This document shows, piece after piece, positions 25,280-33,018 of a stretch of DNA of 45,403 nt (its first letter is position 1; each line of letters begins with the position of its first letter). The position numbers were made by a program, and so were the translations under genes. Origin of the DNA: an uncultured Cytophagales bacterium (GTDB taxonomy: Bacteria; Bacteroidota; Bacteroidia; Cytophagales; Thermonemataceae). The notes under the pieces are model-generated. The model saw nothing but the letters and a program-made list of their open reading frames with translations. It made no database searches and was not told the DNA's origin. The stretch is from the NCBI GenBank assembly GCA_937911505.1, contig CALEMF010000007.1:1-45403 (forward strand), in the 5' to 3' direction.

Positions 25280-25856
25280 GCTGATCAAATGGGAGCGCTT
25301 TTTTATAAAGCCTGTCTGTGTAAAGGGTAGCAACGTACTTAATATAGCTAGGCTGGTTGTCAACCCAAGTGTGTTCTATGGAGATATTTCCATAAAGCTG
25401 ATCAATAGGGGGCGTCAACTGCTCGCTTTTTAAGGGAGGTTTAAGATAATATTTATCAACTGTTTCCACAAATACCAATTTATCGGTAAGCTTGGTAGTG
25501 GCATCCACCAAGGTATATCCTAGGTGGATGCTTCTGTCTTTTAATAGCTCAAAAATAAACTGAAACTCTTGAGAAGAGAACTCCGAAGGGTAAGAGATGG
25601 CAAAACCATTCGCATAGGGCATCTGTAGCAGATGAACTGCCCAAGTAGCCTCTTCTTTTTCACGCTTCTTCCAATAGGCATTTTCGATCGCATTGAGCGC
25701 ATTTTGGTACTCATGTCCGTTTAACCACTTGAAGTAACTTTTTTTGAAGTCATCTCCCCTTACAAGGAGCTTCTTGTGGGTAATGACCTTCTGACGCTCA
25801 TTTGATTCAGCCAAAAAGAGTTTTTTGAACAGCTTATTGAAGAAATCGTTGGCCAT
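25257..25856 (-). CDS. Hypothetical protein, 199 residues
   Basis: No family is recognised. The protein looks soluble and mixed alpha/beta, with a positively charged N-terminus (NDFFNKLFKKLF) and a central LLQMPYANGFAISYPSEFSSQEFQFIFELL that looks like a core strand-helix unit. It is rich in aromatic residues. It lies between the two small paralogous genes on the opposite strand, and its 3' end overlaps the first by 23 bases. Confidence 0.6.
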   Translation of the reverse strand: MANDFFNKLFKKLFLAESNERQKVITHKKLLVRGDDFKKSYFKWLNGHEYQNALNAIENAYWKKREKEEATWAVHLLQMPYANGFAISYPSEFSSQEFQFIFELLKDRSIHLGYTLVDATTKLTDKLVFVETVDKYYLKPPLKSEQLTPPIDQLYGNISIEHTWVDNQPSYIKYVATLYTDRLYKKALPFDQLIHQLFH

Positions 25857-25988
25857 ATCTTTATTTTTTTAGCAAAATATTACATCCTACAAATGATAGA
25901 TGCGACAATATACATAACTTATACCTACTGAGTACCGTATATCCAACACAATCAATCTTTTTTTATACCACTTTAAAATTAGACTGTT

Positions 25989-26198
25989 ATGAAATTACGC
26001 CGCATTACTTTAGATACATTGTCGCCCATACAAGCATATGAGTTGGAGATGATTAAGATGACAGAGAAAATGGTGAAGACGCTCATGAAGCACAACTTAC
26101 AAAGCAAAGAGCAGATTCTAAACATATACGATAAAATGTTGGACTTCTCTGAGAAAGAAAACGTTAATATGGGAATGAAGAGTAGCATGGCTGCATAA
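25989..26198 (+). CDS. Small protein, paralog B (unknown family)
   Basis: The 69-residue helical protein aligns with paralog A: LSPIQAYELEMIKMTEKMV, TLMKHN, SKEQILNIYDKMLDF. It lacks the tail of paralog A. A convergent terminator hairpin follows directly (26207-26229). The family is unknown; the shared core suggests duplication around the gene at 25257-25856. Confidence 0.7.
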   Translation: MKLRRITLDTLSPIQAYELEMIKMTEKMVKTLMKHNLQSKEQILNIYDKMLDFSEKENVNMGMKSSMAA

Positions 26199-26206
26199 AA
26201 GAGCAG

Positions 26207-26229
26207 AAAGACTAGTATTGCTAGTCTTT
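26207..26229. terminator. Bidirectional terminator overlapping the accA stop codon
   Basis: AAAGACTAG (26207-26215) pairs with CTAGTCTTT (26221-26229) across a 5-base loop, with T residues following on the plus strand and A-rich sequence before it. The accA stop codon (26221-26223) lies in the stem. Confidence 0.7.
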
Positions 26230-27180
26230 TTCGTTGTATACACCCATTTTACAGAACTTGTCAATTCGCTGCGCGATTCGCTCTTCCACCTCAAGCTTAT
26301 CAAGTTTTTTCAACTGATCTAGTATAGCTTTTTTCACTACATCGTACATTTTTTCAGCTTGTGTATGTGCACCGCCTAAAGGCTCCTTAATAATACCATC
26401 TATCAACTTATTTTTCTTCATATCCTCTGCCGTCAAGCAAAGGGCTTCTGCTGCTTGCTCTTTGTATTCCCAGCTACGCCATAGAATAGATGAACAAGAC
26501 TCAGGAGAGATGACGGAGTACCAAGTGTTTTCTAGCATCAAGACCCTATCGCCAATAGCAATGCCCAAAGCACCGCCTGAAGCACCTTCCCCGATGATAA
26601 TACAGATAATCGGGACTTTTAACATAAACATCTCTCTAAGATTGTGCGCGATGGCTTCTCCTTGTCCTCTTTGCTCAGCTTCTATCCCTGGAAATGCTCC
26701 TGGGGTATCAATCAAGGTTACAATGGGCTTGTTAAATTTTTCGGCAAGCTTCATTAAGCGGAGCGCTTTGCGATAGCCCTCTGGGTTAGCCATGCCAAAG
26801 TTACGCATTTGCCTTTGTTTGGTATTGCGTCCCTTTTGCTGTCCTACAAATAAGAGCGTTTGTGTTCCTATGCGTCCAAACCCTCCAATCATGGCCTTAT
26901 CGTCTCTTACGGTACGATCTCCGTGAAGCTCTATGAACTCCTCACATATGCCTTTTATGTAATCCAAAGAATAAGGACGATCAGGATGACGGGAGAGTTG
27001 TACACGTTGCCAACGGGTAAGATTACCGTAGGTTTCTTTTTTGAGTTCTTTTAGTTGTTCTTCAAACTTGCCAATAGCATCTTTTAAATCTACTTTCTTT
27101 TCACTGGCAATCTGCTTCATTTCGGCGAGTTTAGCCTCAAAATCAGCGATGGGTTTTTCAAAATCTAAGTAACTAGTCAT
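26221..27180 (-). CDS. accA: Acetyl-CoA carboxylase carboxyltransferase, alpha subunit
   Basis: AccA forms, with AccD, the carboxyltransferase that makes malonyl-CoA for fatty acids. From ATG 27180 the length is 319 residues, the same as E. coli AccA, and begins [11 protein letters not shown]. Conserved stretches include [51 protein letters not shown] and [12 protein letters not shown]. An upstream in-frame ATG (27276) would add 32 residues but lies before the -7 box at 27204-27211. Confidence 0.95.
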   Translation of the reverse strand: MTSYLDFEKPIADFEAKLAEMKQIASEKKVDLKDAIGKFEEQLKELKKETYGNLTRWQRVQLSRHPDRPYSLDYIKGICEEFIELHGDRTVRDDKAMIGGFGRIGTQTLLFVGQQKGRNTKQRQMRNFGMANPEGYRKALRLMKLAEKFNKPIVTLIDTPGAFPGIEAEQRGQGEAIAHNLREMFMLKVPIICIIIGEGASGGALGIAIGDRVLMLENTWYSVISPESCSSILWRSWEYKEQAAEALCLTAEDMKKNKLIDGIIKEPLGGAHTQAEKMYDVVKKAILDQLKKLDKLEVEERIAQRIDKFCKMGVYNEKD

Positions 27181-27203
27181 ACATTCAAGTTGATAGAAAG
27201 CTA

Positions 27204-27211
27204 CAAATTTA
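27204..27211 (-). promoter_or_regulatory. accA -7 box
   Basis: Plus CAAATTTA reads TAAATTTG, an exact -7 match, 24 bases before the chosen ATG. This supports the start at 27180. Confidence 0.5.
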
Positions 27212-27321
27212 ATAGAATTCGTGTGAGCATGGGCAATATTTTGGTAAGATTCTCTAGGATGACGTTTCTGAGACATTTAATAGCATTTTATTAGATATTT
27301 GATACCTTTATTATTCAAGCC

Positions 27322-27480
27322 CTCTTTGTATTTTAAAGTTTAATTAGCATAGTGTCAAGTATCAAACACAGGTAAAAAGCGTAAAAATAATACGTTTTTA
27401 TCTTTCAGTTTCTTTTACCATCTTTGCGTCTTAAAGTTCAATCGGTACAGTTGTAAGTATCGAAAACACGTAAAAATTTG
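27322..27480 (+). repeat. 98-base-offset duplication of the thrS promoter and leader
   Basis: Two segments, about 27322-27380 and 27420-27478, match at a constant 98-base offset. About 42 of 59 positions are identical by hand count. Shared landmarks are TCTTTG (27323/27421), TTAAAGTT (27333/27431), AAGTATC (27357/27455) and GTAAAAA (27372/27470). Each copy starts with a -7-like box (CTCTTTG and CATCTTTG). The second copy, with CATCTTTG at 27419-27426, is the likelier promoter of thrS at 27488. Confidence 0.65.
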
Positions 27481-27487
27481 ACCTCGT

Positions 27488-29449
27488 ATGAGTGATATAC
27501 AAGTAACTTTGCCCGATGGGGCCCTGAAAACTTTTCCAAAAGGAACAACCGCTATGGAAGTAGCCCTCAGCATTAGTGAAGGGTTGGCGCGCAATGTTTT
27601 AGCAGCAGAGGTTAACGGAAAAGTACAAGATGCAGACTTACCTATTGAAAAAGATGCACTTGTAAAACTACTGACTTGGCAAGACGACCAAGGAAAAAAT
27701 ACCTTCTGGCATTCTTCCGCACACTTATTGGCAGAAGCTTTAGAAGCCCTTTATCCAGGCGTGAAGTTTGGCATAGGACCTCCTATAGAGAATGGCTTTT
27801 ACTATGATATAGATTTAGGAGAACGCACCCTTACCCACGACGATTTTGCCAAGATAGAACAGAAGATGAAAGAGTTGGCACGGCAAAAAAATACGTATCA
27901 ACGCACAGAAGTAAGTAAAGAAGAAGCGATTCGTTACTTTAAAGAAAAAGGCGACGAATACAAACTTGAATTGATTGATCGGCTTGAGGATGGAGAGATA
28001 ACGTTCTATCAGCAAGGGAATTTTGTAGACCTCTGCAAGGGGCCTCATATTCCACATACAGGTTATATCAAAGCGATTAAATTGATGAATGTGGCGGGCG
28101 CTTACTGGCTAGGAGATACAGATCGTAAGCAACTGACCCGTATTTATGGCATTACTTTCCCTAAGGAGAAAGAGCTCAAAAGCTACCTACACCTTTTAGA
28201 AGAGGCGAAGAAGCGAGACCATCGTAAAATAGGACAAGCCTTAGAACTTTTTGCTTTTTCTGAAAACGTAGGTAAAGGGTTACCGCTCTGGCTGCCGAAA
28301 GGTACTTTACTAAGAGAGCGGTTAGAGCAATTCCTACGCAAAGCGCAAGTAAAAGCAGGCTATGAACCTGTAGTAACGCCTCACATTGGGAGTAAAAAAC
28401 TTTACCAGATTTCTGGTCATTGGGAAAAGTACGGAGAAGATTCTTTCCAGCCCATTCATACACCTGAAGAGGATGAGGAGTTTCTACTTAAACCTATGAA
28501 CTGCCCACATCATTGCGAGATTTATAAAGTCAAACCACGCTCTTACAAGGAGTTACCTATACGATTAGCGGAGTTTGGTACAGTATACAGATACGAGCAA
28601 AGCGGTGAACTCCACGGACTCACTCGTGTAAGAGGATTTACCCAAGATGATGCCCATATCTTCTGTCGTGGGGATCAGGTAAAAGAAGAGTTTGCCAAAG
28701 TGATTGACTTAGTATTATATATATTTAAAGCACTTGGCTTTGATGAATATACCGTTCAAGTATCGCTCAGAGATAACAGTCCAGAGAAGAAAGATAAATA
28801 CATTGGAAAAGATGAAGATTGGGAACGAGCCGAAAAAGCCATTCAGGAAGTAGCGGTAGAAAAAGGACTCAAAACGGTTGTAGAAAAGGGAGAAGCTGCC
28901 TTCTATGGCCCTAAGCTCGACTTTATGGTGAGAGATGCCTTGGGCAGAAAGTGGCAACTCGGTACCATACAGGTAGACTACCAACTGCCAGAACGCTTTG
29001 AATTGGAGTACATTGGTGCTGATAACCAAAAGCATCGCCCTGTGATGATTCACCGCGCGCCTTTTGGTTCTCTTGAGCGCTTTGTAGCCGTACTTATTGA
29101 ACACTGCGCGGGTAATTTCCCCTTATGGCTTGCGCCTGACCAAATGATTATTCTACCCATTTCAGAGAAATACCACGACTATGCCCATCAGATCAAAAGC
29201 CACTTAGAGGCTGCAGATATACGAGGCGCTATTGATGAGCGTGATGAAAAAATCGGTCGTAAAATACGGGATGCAGAAGTAAAGAAAATTCCTTACATGT
29301 TGATTGTAGGTGAAAAAGAGCAAGCCGATAACCAAATGGCGGTGCGTAAACACGGTGAAGGCGATGTGGGGAGTTTTACTATAGAGGATTTTGTAACACA
29401 ATTCAAAGAAGAGACGGCGGTTGCCTCCCAAGGTATAGAGGTCTTGTAA
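27488..29449 (+). CDS. thrS: Threonyl-tRNA synthetase
   Basis: ThrS charges tRNA-Thr. The 653 residues hold a TGS domain (1-63), the editing domain with [16 protein letters not shown] (near 76-91), the class II core with zinc-binding [10 protein letters not shown], motif 2 [17 protein letters not shown] and motif 3 [13 protein letters not shown], and an anticodon-binding domain (about 545-640). Length is normal. It is not followed by infC directly; a DUF3817 gene and a Nudix gene intervene. Its promoter region is duplicated. Confidence 0.97.
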   Translation: MSDIQVTLPDGALKTFPKGTTAMEVALSISEGLARNVLAAEVNGKVQDADLPIEKDALVKLLTWQDDQGKNTFWHSSAHLLAEALEALYPGVKFGIGPPIENGFYYDIDLGERTLTHDDFAKIEQKMKELARQKNTYQRTEVSKEEAIRYFKEKGDEYKLELIDRLEDGEITFYQQGNFVDLCKGPHIPHTGYIKAIKLMNVAGAYWLGDTDRKQLTRIYGITFPKEKELKSYLHLLEEAKKRDHRKIGQALELFAFSENVGKGLPLWLPKGTLLRERLEQFLRKAQVKAGYEPVVTPHIGSKKLYQISGHWEKYGEDSFQPIHTPEEDEEFLLKPMNCPHHCEIYKVKPRSYKELPIRLAEFGTVYRYEQSGELHGLTRVRGFTQDDAHIFCRGDQVKEEFAKVIDLVLYIFKALGFDEYTVQVSLRDNSPEKKDKYIGKDEDWERAEKAIQEVAVEKGLKTVVEKGEAAFYGPKLDFMVRDALGRKWQLGTIQVDYQLPERFELEYIGADNQKHRPVMIHRAPFGSLERFVAVLIEHCAGNFPLWLAPDQMIILPISEKYHDYAHQIKSHLEAADIRGAIDERDEKIGRKIRDAEVKKIPYMLIVGEKEQADNQMAVRKHGEGDVGSFTIEDFVTQFKEETAVASQGIEVL

Positions 29450-29455
29450 TGGTTA

Positions 29456-29479
29456 CCTCAGGAATACTTATTCCTGAGG
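29456..29479. terminator. Bidirectional terminator at thrS / DUF3817
   Basis: CCTCAGGAA (29456-29464) pairs with TTCCTGAGG (29471-29479), with extension to TA pairs inside. The stem encodes the last codons and stop of the DUF3817 gene on the minus strand. Confidence 0.65.
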
Positions 29480-29782
29480 CTTCTCTCTTTGCAATTGCTT
29501 TTCTAATACAAAAGTCCCAAAAGGAAGAAAAGCAGCTATGCTAGCCCACGCTGTCTTTTTCCAAGGCCAACTTTGCTCTATGGCGAGGGGTACTAGTAAG
29601 AAAAAGTAGAGGATAAATAAAAGGCCGTGTGCCCATCCTACGTATCGGACGGCAAGTGGTTGTTCCCAAATGTATTTGAGGGGCATCGCGACACCTAAAA
29701 GCAGAAGGAAAGAAATACCTTCTAATAAAGCTACCAAACGAAACCTACCTAGTGGCGTATTTTCTATTCTTTTTGATCCCAT
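29468..29782 (-). CDS. DUF3817 membrane protein
   Basis: The 104-residue protein has three membrane spans and the typical GRFRLVALLEGISFLLLL opening and VRYVGWAHGLLFILYF central motif. It carries the arginine and glutamate pairs that mark DUF3817. The function is unknown. It faces thrS tail to tail and diverges from the Nudix gene. Confidence 0.87.
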   Translation of the reverse strand: MGSKRIENTPLGRFRLVALLEGISFLLLLGVAMPLKYIWEQPLAVRYVGWAHGLLFILYFFLLVPLAIEQSWPWKKTAWASIAAFLPFGTFVLEKQLQREKPQE

Positions 29783-29858
29783 TACCTATACCTATTAATG
29801 AATAATTTGTATTTTGAGCGAATTTAATGGCTAAGTATCAATATCTCAATAAAATTTT

Positions 29859-30512
29859 ATGGAAAGCTTAGAAGAATCACTGAAGTTTCGTCAGTGGAAA
29901 GCGAGTCTGGTACATCATCAAATTGAAGTACAAAAGATTACCCCTTTACATCTTGTACACAAGCCAAACGGAGAGCTGCTCTTTGCGCTAGTAAATATAC
30001 AAGGCAAAGCACCTAACGGCGAATCAGTATTGCCCGTCGCTATGCTGAGAGGCTATTTTGTGATGGTCGTTACGGTACTCATTGAGCAAGAAACCCAGCA
30101 GAAATATTTACTACTAGTAGGGCAGCGTCGTATCGCAAATGGGGCTTTATTCTATGAGCACCCTGCAGGGATGTGTGATAGCGAAACAGACCCCTACGAA
30201 GTAGCACTAAAGGAAGTAAAAGAAGAAACCACCTTATCGGTAAGTAGAGAAGAGCTGGTGCCGCTGAGTGACCAACTACTTTACTCTTCTCCAGGCTTAC
30301 TGGACGAAGGCGGGTATTTTTTCTATTGCGAGAAGAAACTATCCAGTACCGAAATAGCGGCATTTCAAGGCAAAAAAACAGGCGCTGAAGGAGAACGTGA
30401 ACATATTCAAACCCAAGTAGTTCCTATAGAGAAGGCCATGGAAAAAATGACCAATGCACTTGCACGATTGAGCCTATATATGTATCTCGACACGGCAGGT
30501 AAGAAAGTGTGA
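29859..30512 (+). CDS. Nudix hydrolase, NUDX14-like (ADP-sugar diphosphatase type)
   Basis: The 217-residue protein has a Nudix box GMCDSETDPYEVALKEVKEE (about 104-123). The first Glu of the consensus is Thr and the closing Gly is also changed, but the catalytic KEVKEE glutamates remain. Downstream FQGKKTGAEGEREHIQTQVVP resembles the NUDX14-type family that splits ADP-ribose or ADP-glucose. The similarity is by eye, so substrate assignment is tentative. Confidence 0.8.
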   Translation: MESLEESLKFRQWKASLVHHQIEVQKITPLHLVHKPNGELLFALVNIQGKAPNGESVLPVAMLRGYFVMVVTVLIEQETQQKYLLLVGQRRIANGALFYEHPAGMCDSETDPYEVALKEVKEETTLSVSREELVPLSDQLLYSSPGLLDEGGYFFYCEKKLSSTEIAAFQGKKTGAEGEREHIQTQVVPIEKAMEKMTNALARLSLYMYLDTAGKKV

Positions 30513-30531
30513 ATTTTCTGATATTAAAGTC

Positions 30532-30562
30532 TTTCTGATGAAGGCTTTTTTTTGCATCTTTG
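30532..30562 (+). promoter_or_regulatory. infC promoter
   Basis: TTTC (30532-30535) is 19 bases before CATCTTTG (30555-30562), seven of eight positions of the -7 consensus. Transcription would start near 30567, leaving a leader of about 45 bases before the ATT start. Confidence 0.5.
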
Positions 30563-30601
30563 CAAAACAATCGACAATTTTTTATATCTAAAACAAAATT
30601 C

Positions 30602-30614
30602 GGAGGTTACCATT
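30602..30614 (+). promoter_or_regulatory. Strong Shine-Dalgarno and ATT start codon of infC
   Basis: GGAGGT (30602-30607) is followed by four bases and ATT (30612-30614). A strong Shine-Dalgarno is unusual in this window, where most genes lack one, and here it selects the non-canonical start. Confidence 0.75.
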
Positions 30615-31172
30615 AGCAGAATAAACAACAGAAATAGAAGAAATTACAGAGGGAAGAAAGAAGAACCCTATAGAGTAAATAAAAAAATTAGAGTACCGCA
30701 AGTACGTTTGGTAGGCGACAACGTAGAGCAAGGCATCTATAATACAGAAGACGCCTTAAAAATTGCCCAAGACTTGGGGCTTGATTTAGTAGAGATTTCT
30801 CCTAAAGCTGATCCCCCTGTTTGTCGTGCGACAGATTATTCGAAATTCAAGTACGAACAAAAGAAAAAACAAAAGGAACTCAAGGCTAAAACCCAAAAAG
30901 TGGTCGTAAAAGAAATACGCTTTGGGCCTAATACGGATGATCACGACTTTAATTTTAAACTGAAGCACGCAGAGAACTTCTTAAAAGAAGGGGCCAAAGT
31001 GAGGGCTTATGTACAGTTTGTAGGACGTACAATTGTATTTAAGGATAGGGGTTTCAACTTGCTCAAACGTTTTATAGGAGAACTAGAGGAGCTCGGAAAA
31101 GTAGAGCAAGCGCCAAAACTAGAAGGAAAGAAAATGTCTGTGATTCTTACACCTAAAGCAGGTAAAAAGTAA
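30612..31172 (+). CDS. infC: Translation initiation factor IF-3, AUU start
   Basis: The 186 residues from ATT 30612 begin with [22 protein letters not shown] and contain the IF-3 N-domain ([24 protein letters not shown]), the lysine-rich linker and the C-domain ([21 protein letters not shown], and [13 protein letters not shown]). IF-3 checks start codons and keeps subunits apart. A frame starting at TTG 30552 lies before the predicted transcription start. AUU is the known autoregulatory start of infC in E. coli. No rpmI/rplT follow. Confidence 0.93.
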   Translation: MSRINNRNRRNYRGKKEEPYRVNKKIRVPQVRLVGDNVEQGIYNTEDALKIAQDLGLDLVEISPKADPPVCRATDYSKFKYEQKKKQKELKAKTQKVVVKEIRFGPNTDDHDFNFKLKHAENFLKEGAKVRAYVQFVGRTIVFKDRGFNLLKRFIGELEELGKVEQAPKLEGKKMSVILTPKAGKK

Positions 31173-31204
31173 TATAAAGACAATATATAACCATAATTTG
31201 GAAT

Positions 31205-31233
31205 AACCCTATGCTGCCAAGCAACATAGGGTT
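31205..31233 (+). terminator. infC terminator
   Basis: AACCCTATG (31205-31213) pairs with CATAGGGTT (31225-31233) and is followed by TTCTGCTTTT. A second small hairpin AGTGCT/AGCACT (31246-31260) follows. Confidence 0.7.
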
Positions 31234-31344
31234 TTCTGCTTTTGTAGTGCTGTAAGCACTATGTTATGTAAAGGCTCATTGAAGTGAGGCAGCGAACCTG
31301 TTTTCGTAATTATCTTGCAGCTTCTATATAACTTGTTTTGCTCA

Positions 31345-32586
31345 TTACTGCTTTACAATTTTCTCTTGTAAAATCACGCCCTTCCTCCCTACAACTTTTA
31401 GAAGATAAATACCACTTTCTATCCTAGGTAAGGAGAGTACCACCACTGATGTATTTTCCTGTAAGAGGTGTGTATGGATAACCTTTCCCACCATATCCGT
31501 GATGATTATCTCTCTAGCAAGTGCTTTGCTATCCAAAGTAATGGTTAAATTCGTGTGAAAAGGATTAGGACTCATAACAAATTGAGAAGAATAAGGAAAT
31601 ACAGCTTGGGGTTGGCTGTAAGTGACTTCTCCACTAGCCGCTACGATTTTTAAACGATAATAGGTAATACCTTCTGTAGGAAGCGCTGTCTCCTCAAACG
31701 TATACACTTCTTGCGAATGGTAGGCTACTTGATGGATCGTCTCGAAGGTAAGTAGGTCAGTGGCTTTTTGTACCTCGAAGTGGGTAATCTGGGAGGTTGG
31801 GTTTAGTTGCCAAGTGAGTTGTACTGCGTTAGGGAGTGCCTGTACTTGAAAAGATACTAAAGTAATAGGCAAGGGTACAAAAGGCTCGATAGAGACATCA
31901 TCAATGAAAACATCGGCACCAGTACCACCGTTTGTGTGATCTTCTACTGGCTCCCAATAGCCGAGCATCATGTATTGCTCCCCTCCACTAGCCGTGTAAA
32001 TGCCTTCTATCTTTGTCCAGTTATCTGTATCAGTGATGTAGTTACCTGTAGCGTTTCTAAATTGCGGTACAGGCGCTGGAGAGGGTAAACCGAAACCACT
32101 AGGTACATATTTAGTAGGAGAGAAGTAAATACCTAAGCCGTCAGAAGCATCTGCACTTTCAGAACGACTCGCCCAAAAACTCACTACGTAGGATTGTCCT
32201 GCCTGTAAAGGTGCTTTAAGCCGCACACCGATGTAATCTGCCAACCAGTAACAGCGCATCCAGATACAATGACGACCCGTGCGTGGGGTCTGATTGGCCG
32301 ATGTATTGTAACCATCACAGGCAAAGGTACCAGTACCAGTAGGGGCACAATCACAAATGCTAAAGAGATCAGGAGACATCCCCCCTTGGTACCAATCGCT
32401 AAGGCGATCTTCTAGCTTGTCACCGAAGCCTGTTACATAGCTCGTCCAAGCACAACCATCATTAAACGTGCTACCATCGAAAGAGACGTTATCCTCAAAG
32501 CTAGGATTAGGAACAAGATTTTGGGCAGGAGTAGAAAAAGTGAAGAATAAAAAAATGAAAGATAAACATAAGGAACGCGTAAGCAT
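31345..32586 (-). CDS. T9SS-secreted protein with type A sorting domain
   Basis: The 413-residue precursor has a signal peptide ending near TPAQ (22). An N-terminal jelly-roll-like domain (NLVPNPSFED, then a cysteine-rich stretch at about 74-112 and LQAGQSYVVSFWASRSES) is followed by a short Fn3-like module starting LPITLVSFQVQALPNAVQLTW and a type A C-terminal domain (NPFHTNLTITLD through to the end). It is exported by the Sec system, then across the outer membrane by T9SS, where the sorting domain is cleaved and the protein anchored. It is preceded by a cobalamin riboswitch, which is not expected for this family. Confidence 0.88.
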   Translation of the reverse strand: MLTRSLCLSFIFLFFTFSTPAQNLVPNPSFEDNVSFDGSTFNDGCAWTSYVTGFGDKLEDRLSDWYQGGMSPDLFSICDCAPTGTGTFACDGYNTSANQTPRTGRHCIWMRCYWLADYIGVRLKAPLQAGQSYVVSFWASRSESADASDGLGIYFSPTKYVPSGFGLPSPAPVPQFRNATGNYITDTDNWTKIEGIYTASGGEQYMMLGYWEPVEDHTNGGTGADVFIDDVSIEPFVPLPITLVSFQVQALPNAVQLTWQLNPTSQITHFEVQKATDLLTFETIHQVAYHSQEVYTFEETALPTEGITYYRLKIVAASGEVTYSQPQAVFPYSSQFVMSPNPFHTNLTITLDSKALAREIIITDMVGKVIHTHLLQENTSVVVLSLPRIESGIYLLKVVGRKGVILQEKIVKQ

Positions 32587-32601
32587 ATCTACTTAATTTT
32601 T

Positions 32602-32623
32602 AGTGTGAAAAAAACGCCACACT
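32602..32623 (-). promoter_or_regulatory. Hairpin just before the start of the riboswitch-controlled gene
   Basis: AGTGTG (32602-32607) and CACACT (32618-32623) form a stem about 15-37 bases before the ATG at 32586. It could shield the ribosome-entry region in one state of the leader. No T-tract, so a terminator is unlikely. Confidence 0.35.
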
Positions 32624-32772
32624 TTACGCATTCTCCATGAAGGGTGCTTCAAATCTACAAGCAACTGTATTAACCCTACCTTAGGGAAGGTACACAGTCG
32701 TATTTGACTATCTACTTGATAAATATCGAAGACAACAGCTCTAGAGCGCGAAAGCGTGGTCTATGAATGCGA

Positions 32773-32960
32773 TAGGCAGGTCTCCTGGCTTACCTCACTT
32801 TTACTTACCTTCCCATTTCTGAAGAAACAGTGGTTTGCGGTGCAAAAGCATTTGTTGAAGATCAACGCGAGGTTTACAGTTGCGCGTCAGCTCGTGATTT
32901 ACACACGATTCCCTTTTAAGGGGTTGTTACACCCCACCCATACAAAAGTAAAGGTAACCG
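32773..32960 (-). promoter_or_regulatory. Adenosylcobalamin (B12) riboswitch
   Basis: On the minus strand the conserved elements occur in order: AAAAGGGAAT (plus 32908-32917), GCTGACGCGCAACTGTAAACC (plus 32871-32891 read in reverse), ACCACTG (32828-32834), GGGAAGG (32808-32814) and the B12 box GCCAGGAGACCTGCC (32775-32789). A GGGG/CCCC helix (32920-32935) sits near the 5' side. The leader then runs about 190 bases to the ATG at 32586. CCTTCCC at 32684-32690 (reverse) is perfectly complementary to GGGAAGG. The 5' edge is approximate. Confidence 0.93.
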
Positions 32961-33018
32961 AAAAATGCTTACAAAGTAGTAATAATGCGCTACTTTATAT
33001 AAAATAGATTTTCTTGAA

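Noticed and set aside
27181..27276. 32-codon extension of accA
   Set aside because: The exact -7 box at 27204-27211 would place transcription start downstream of it, and the shorter form is exactly the usual 319 residues.
27181..27487. T-box riboswitch upstream of thrS
   Set aside because: No T-box consensus or specifier stem seen, and this element is not typical of Bacteroidota; the region is better explained as a promoter duplication.
30552..30611. infC start at TTG 30552
   Set aside because: The sequence from 30552 is inside or before the promoter box 30555-30562 and has no ribosome site; GGAGGT points to ATT 30612.
32756..33007. Open frame on the plus strand through the riboswitch region
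   Set aside because: It is translated riboswitch complement, without similarity or a promoter.
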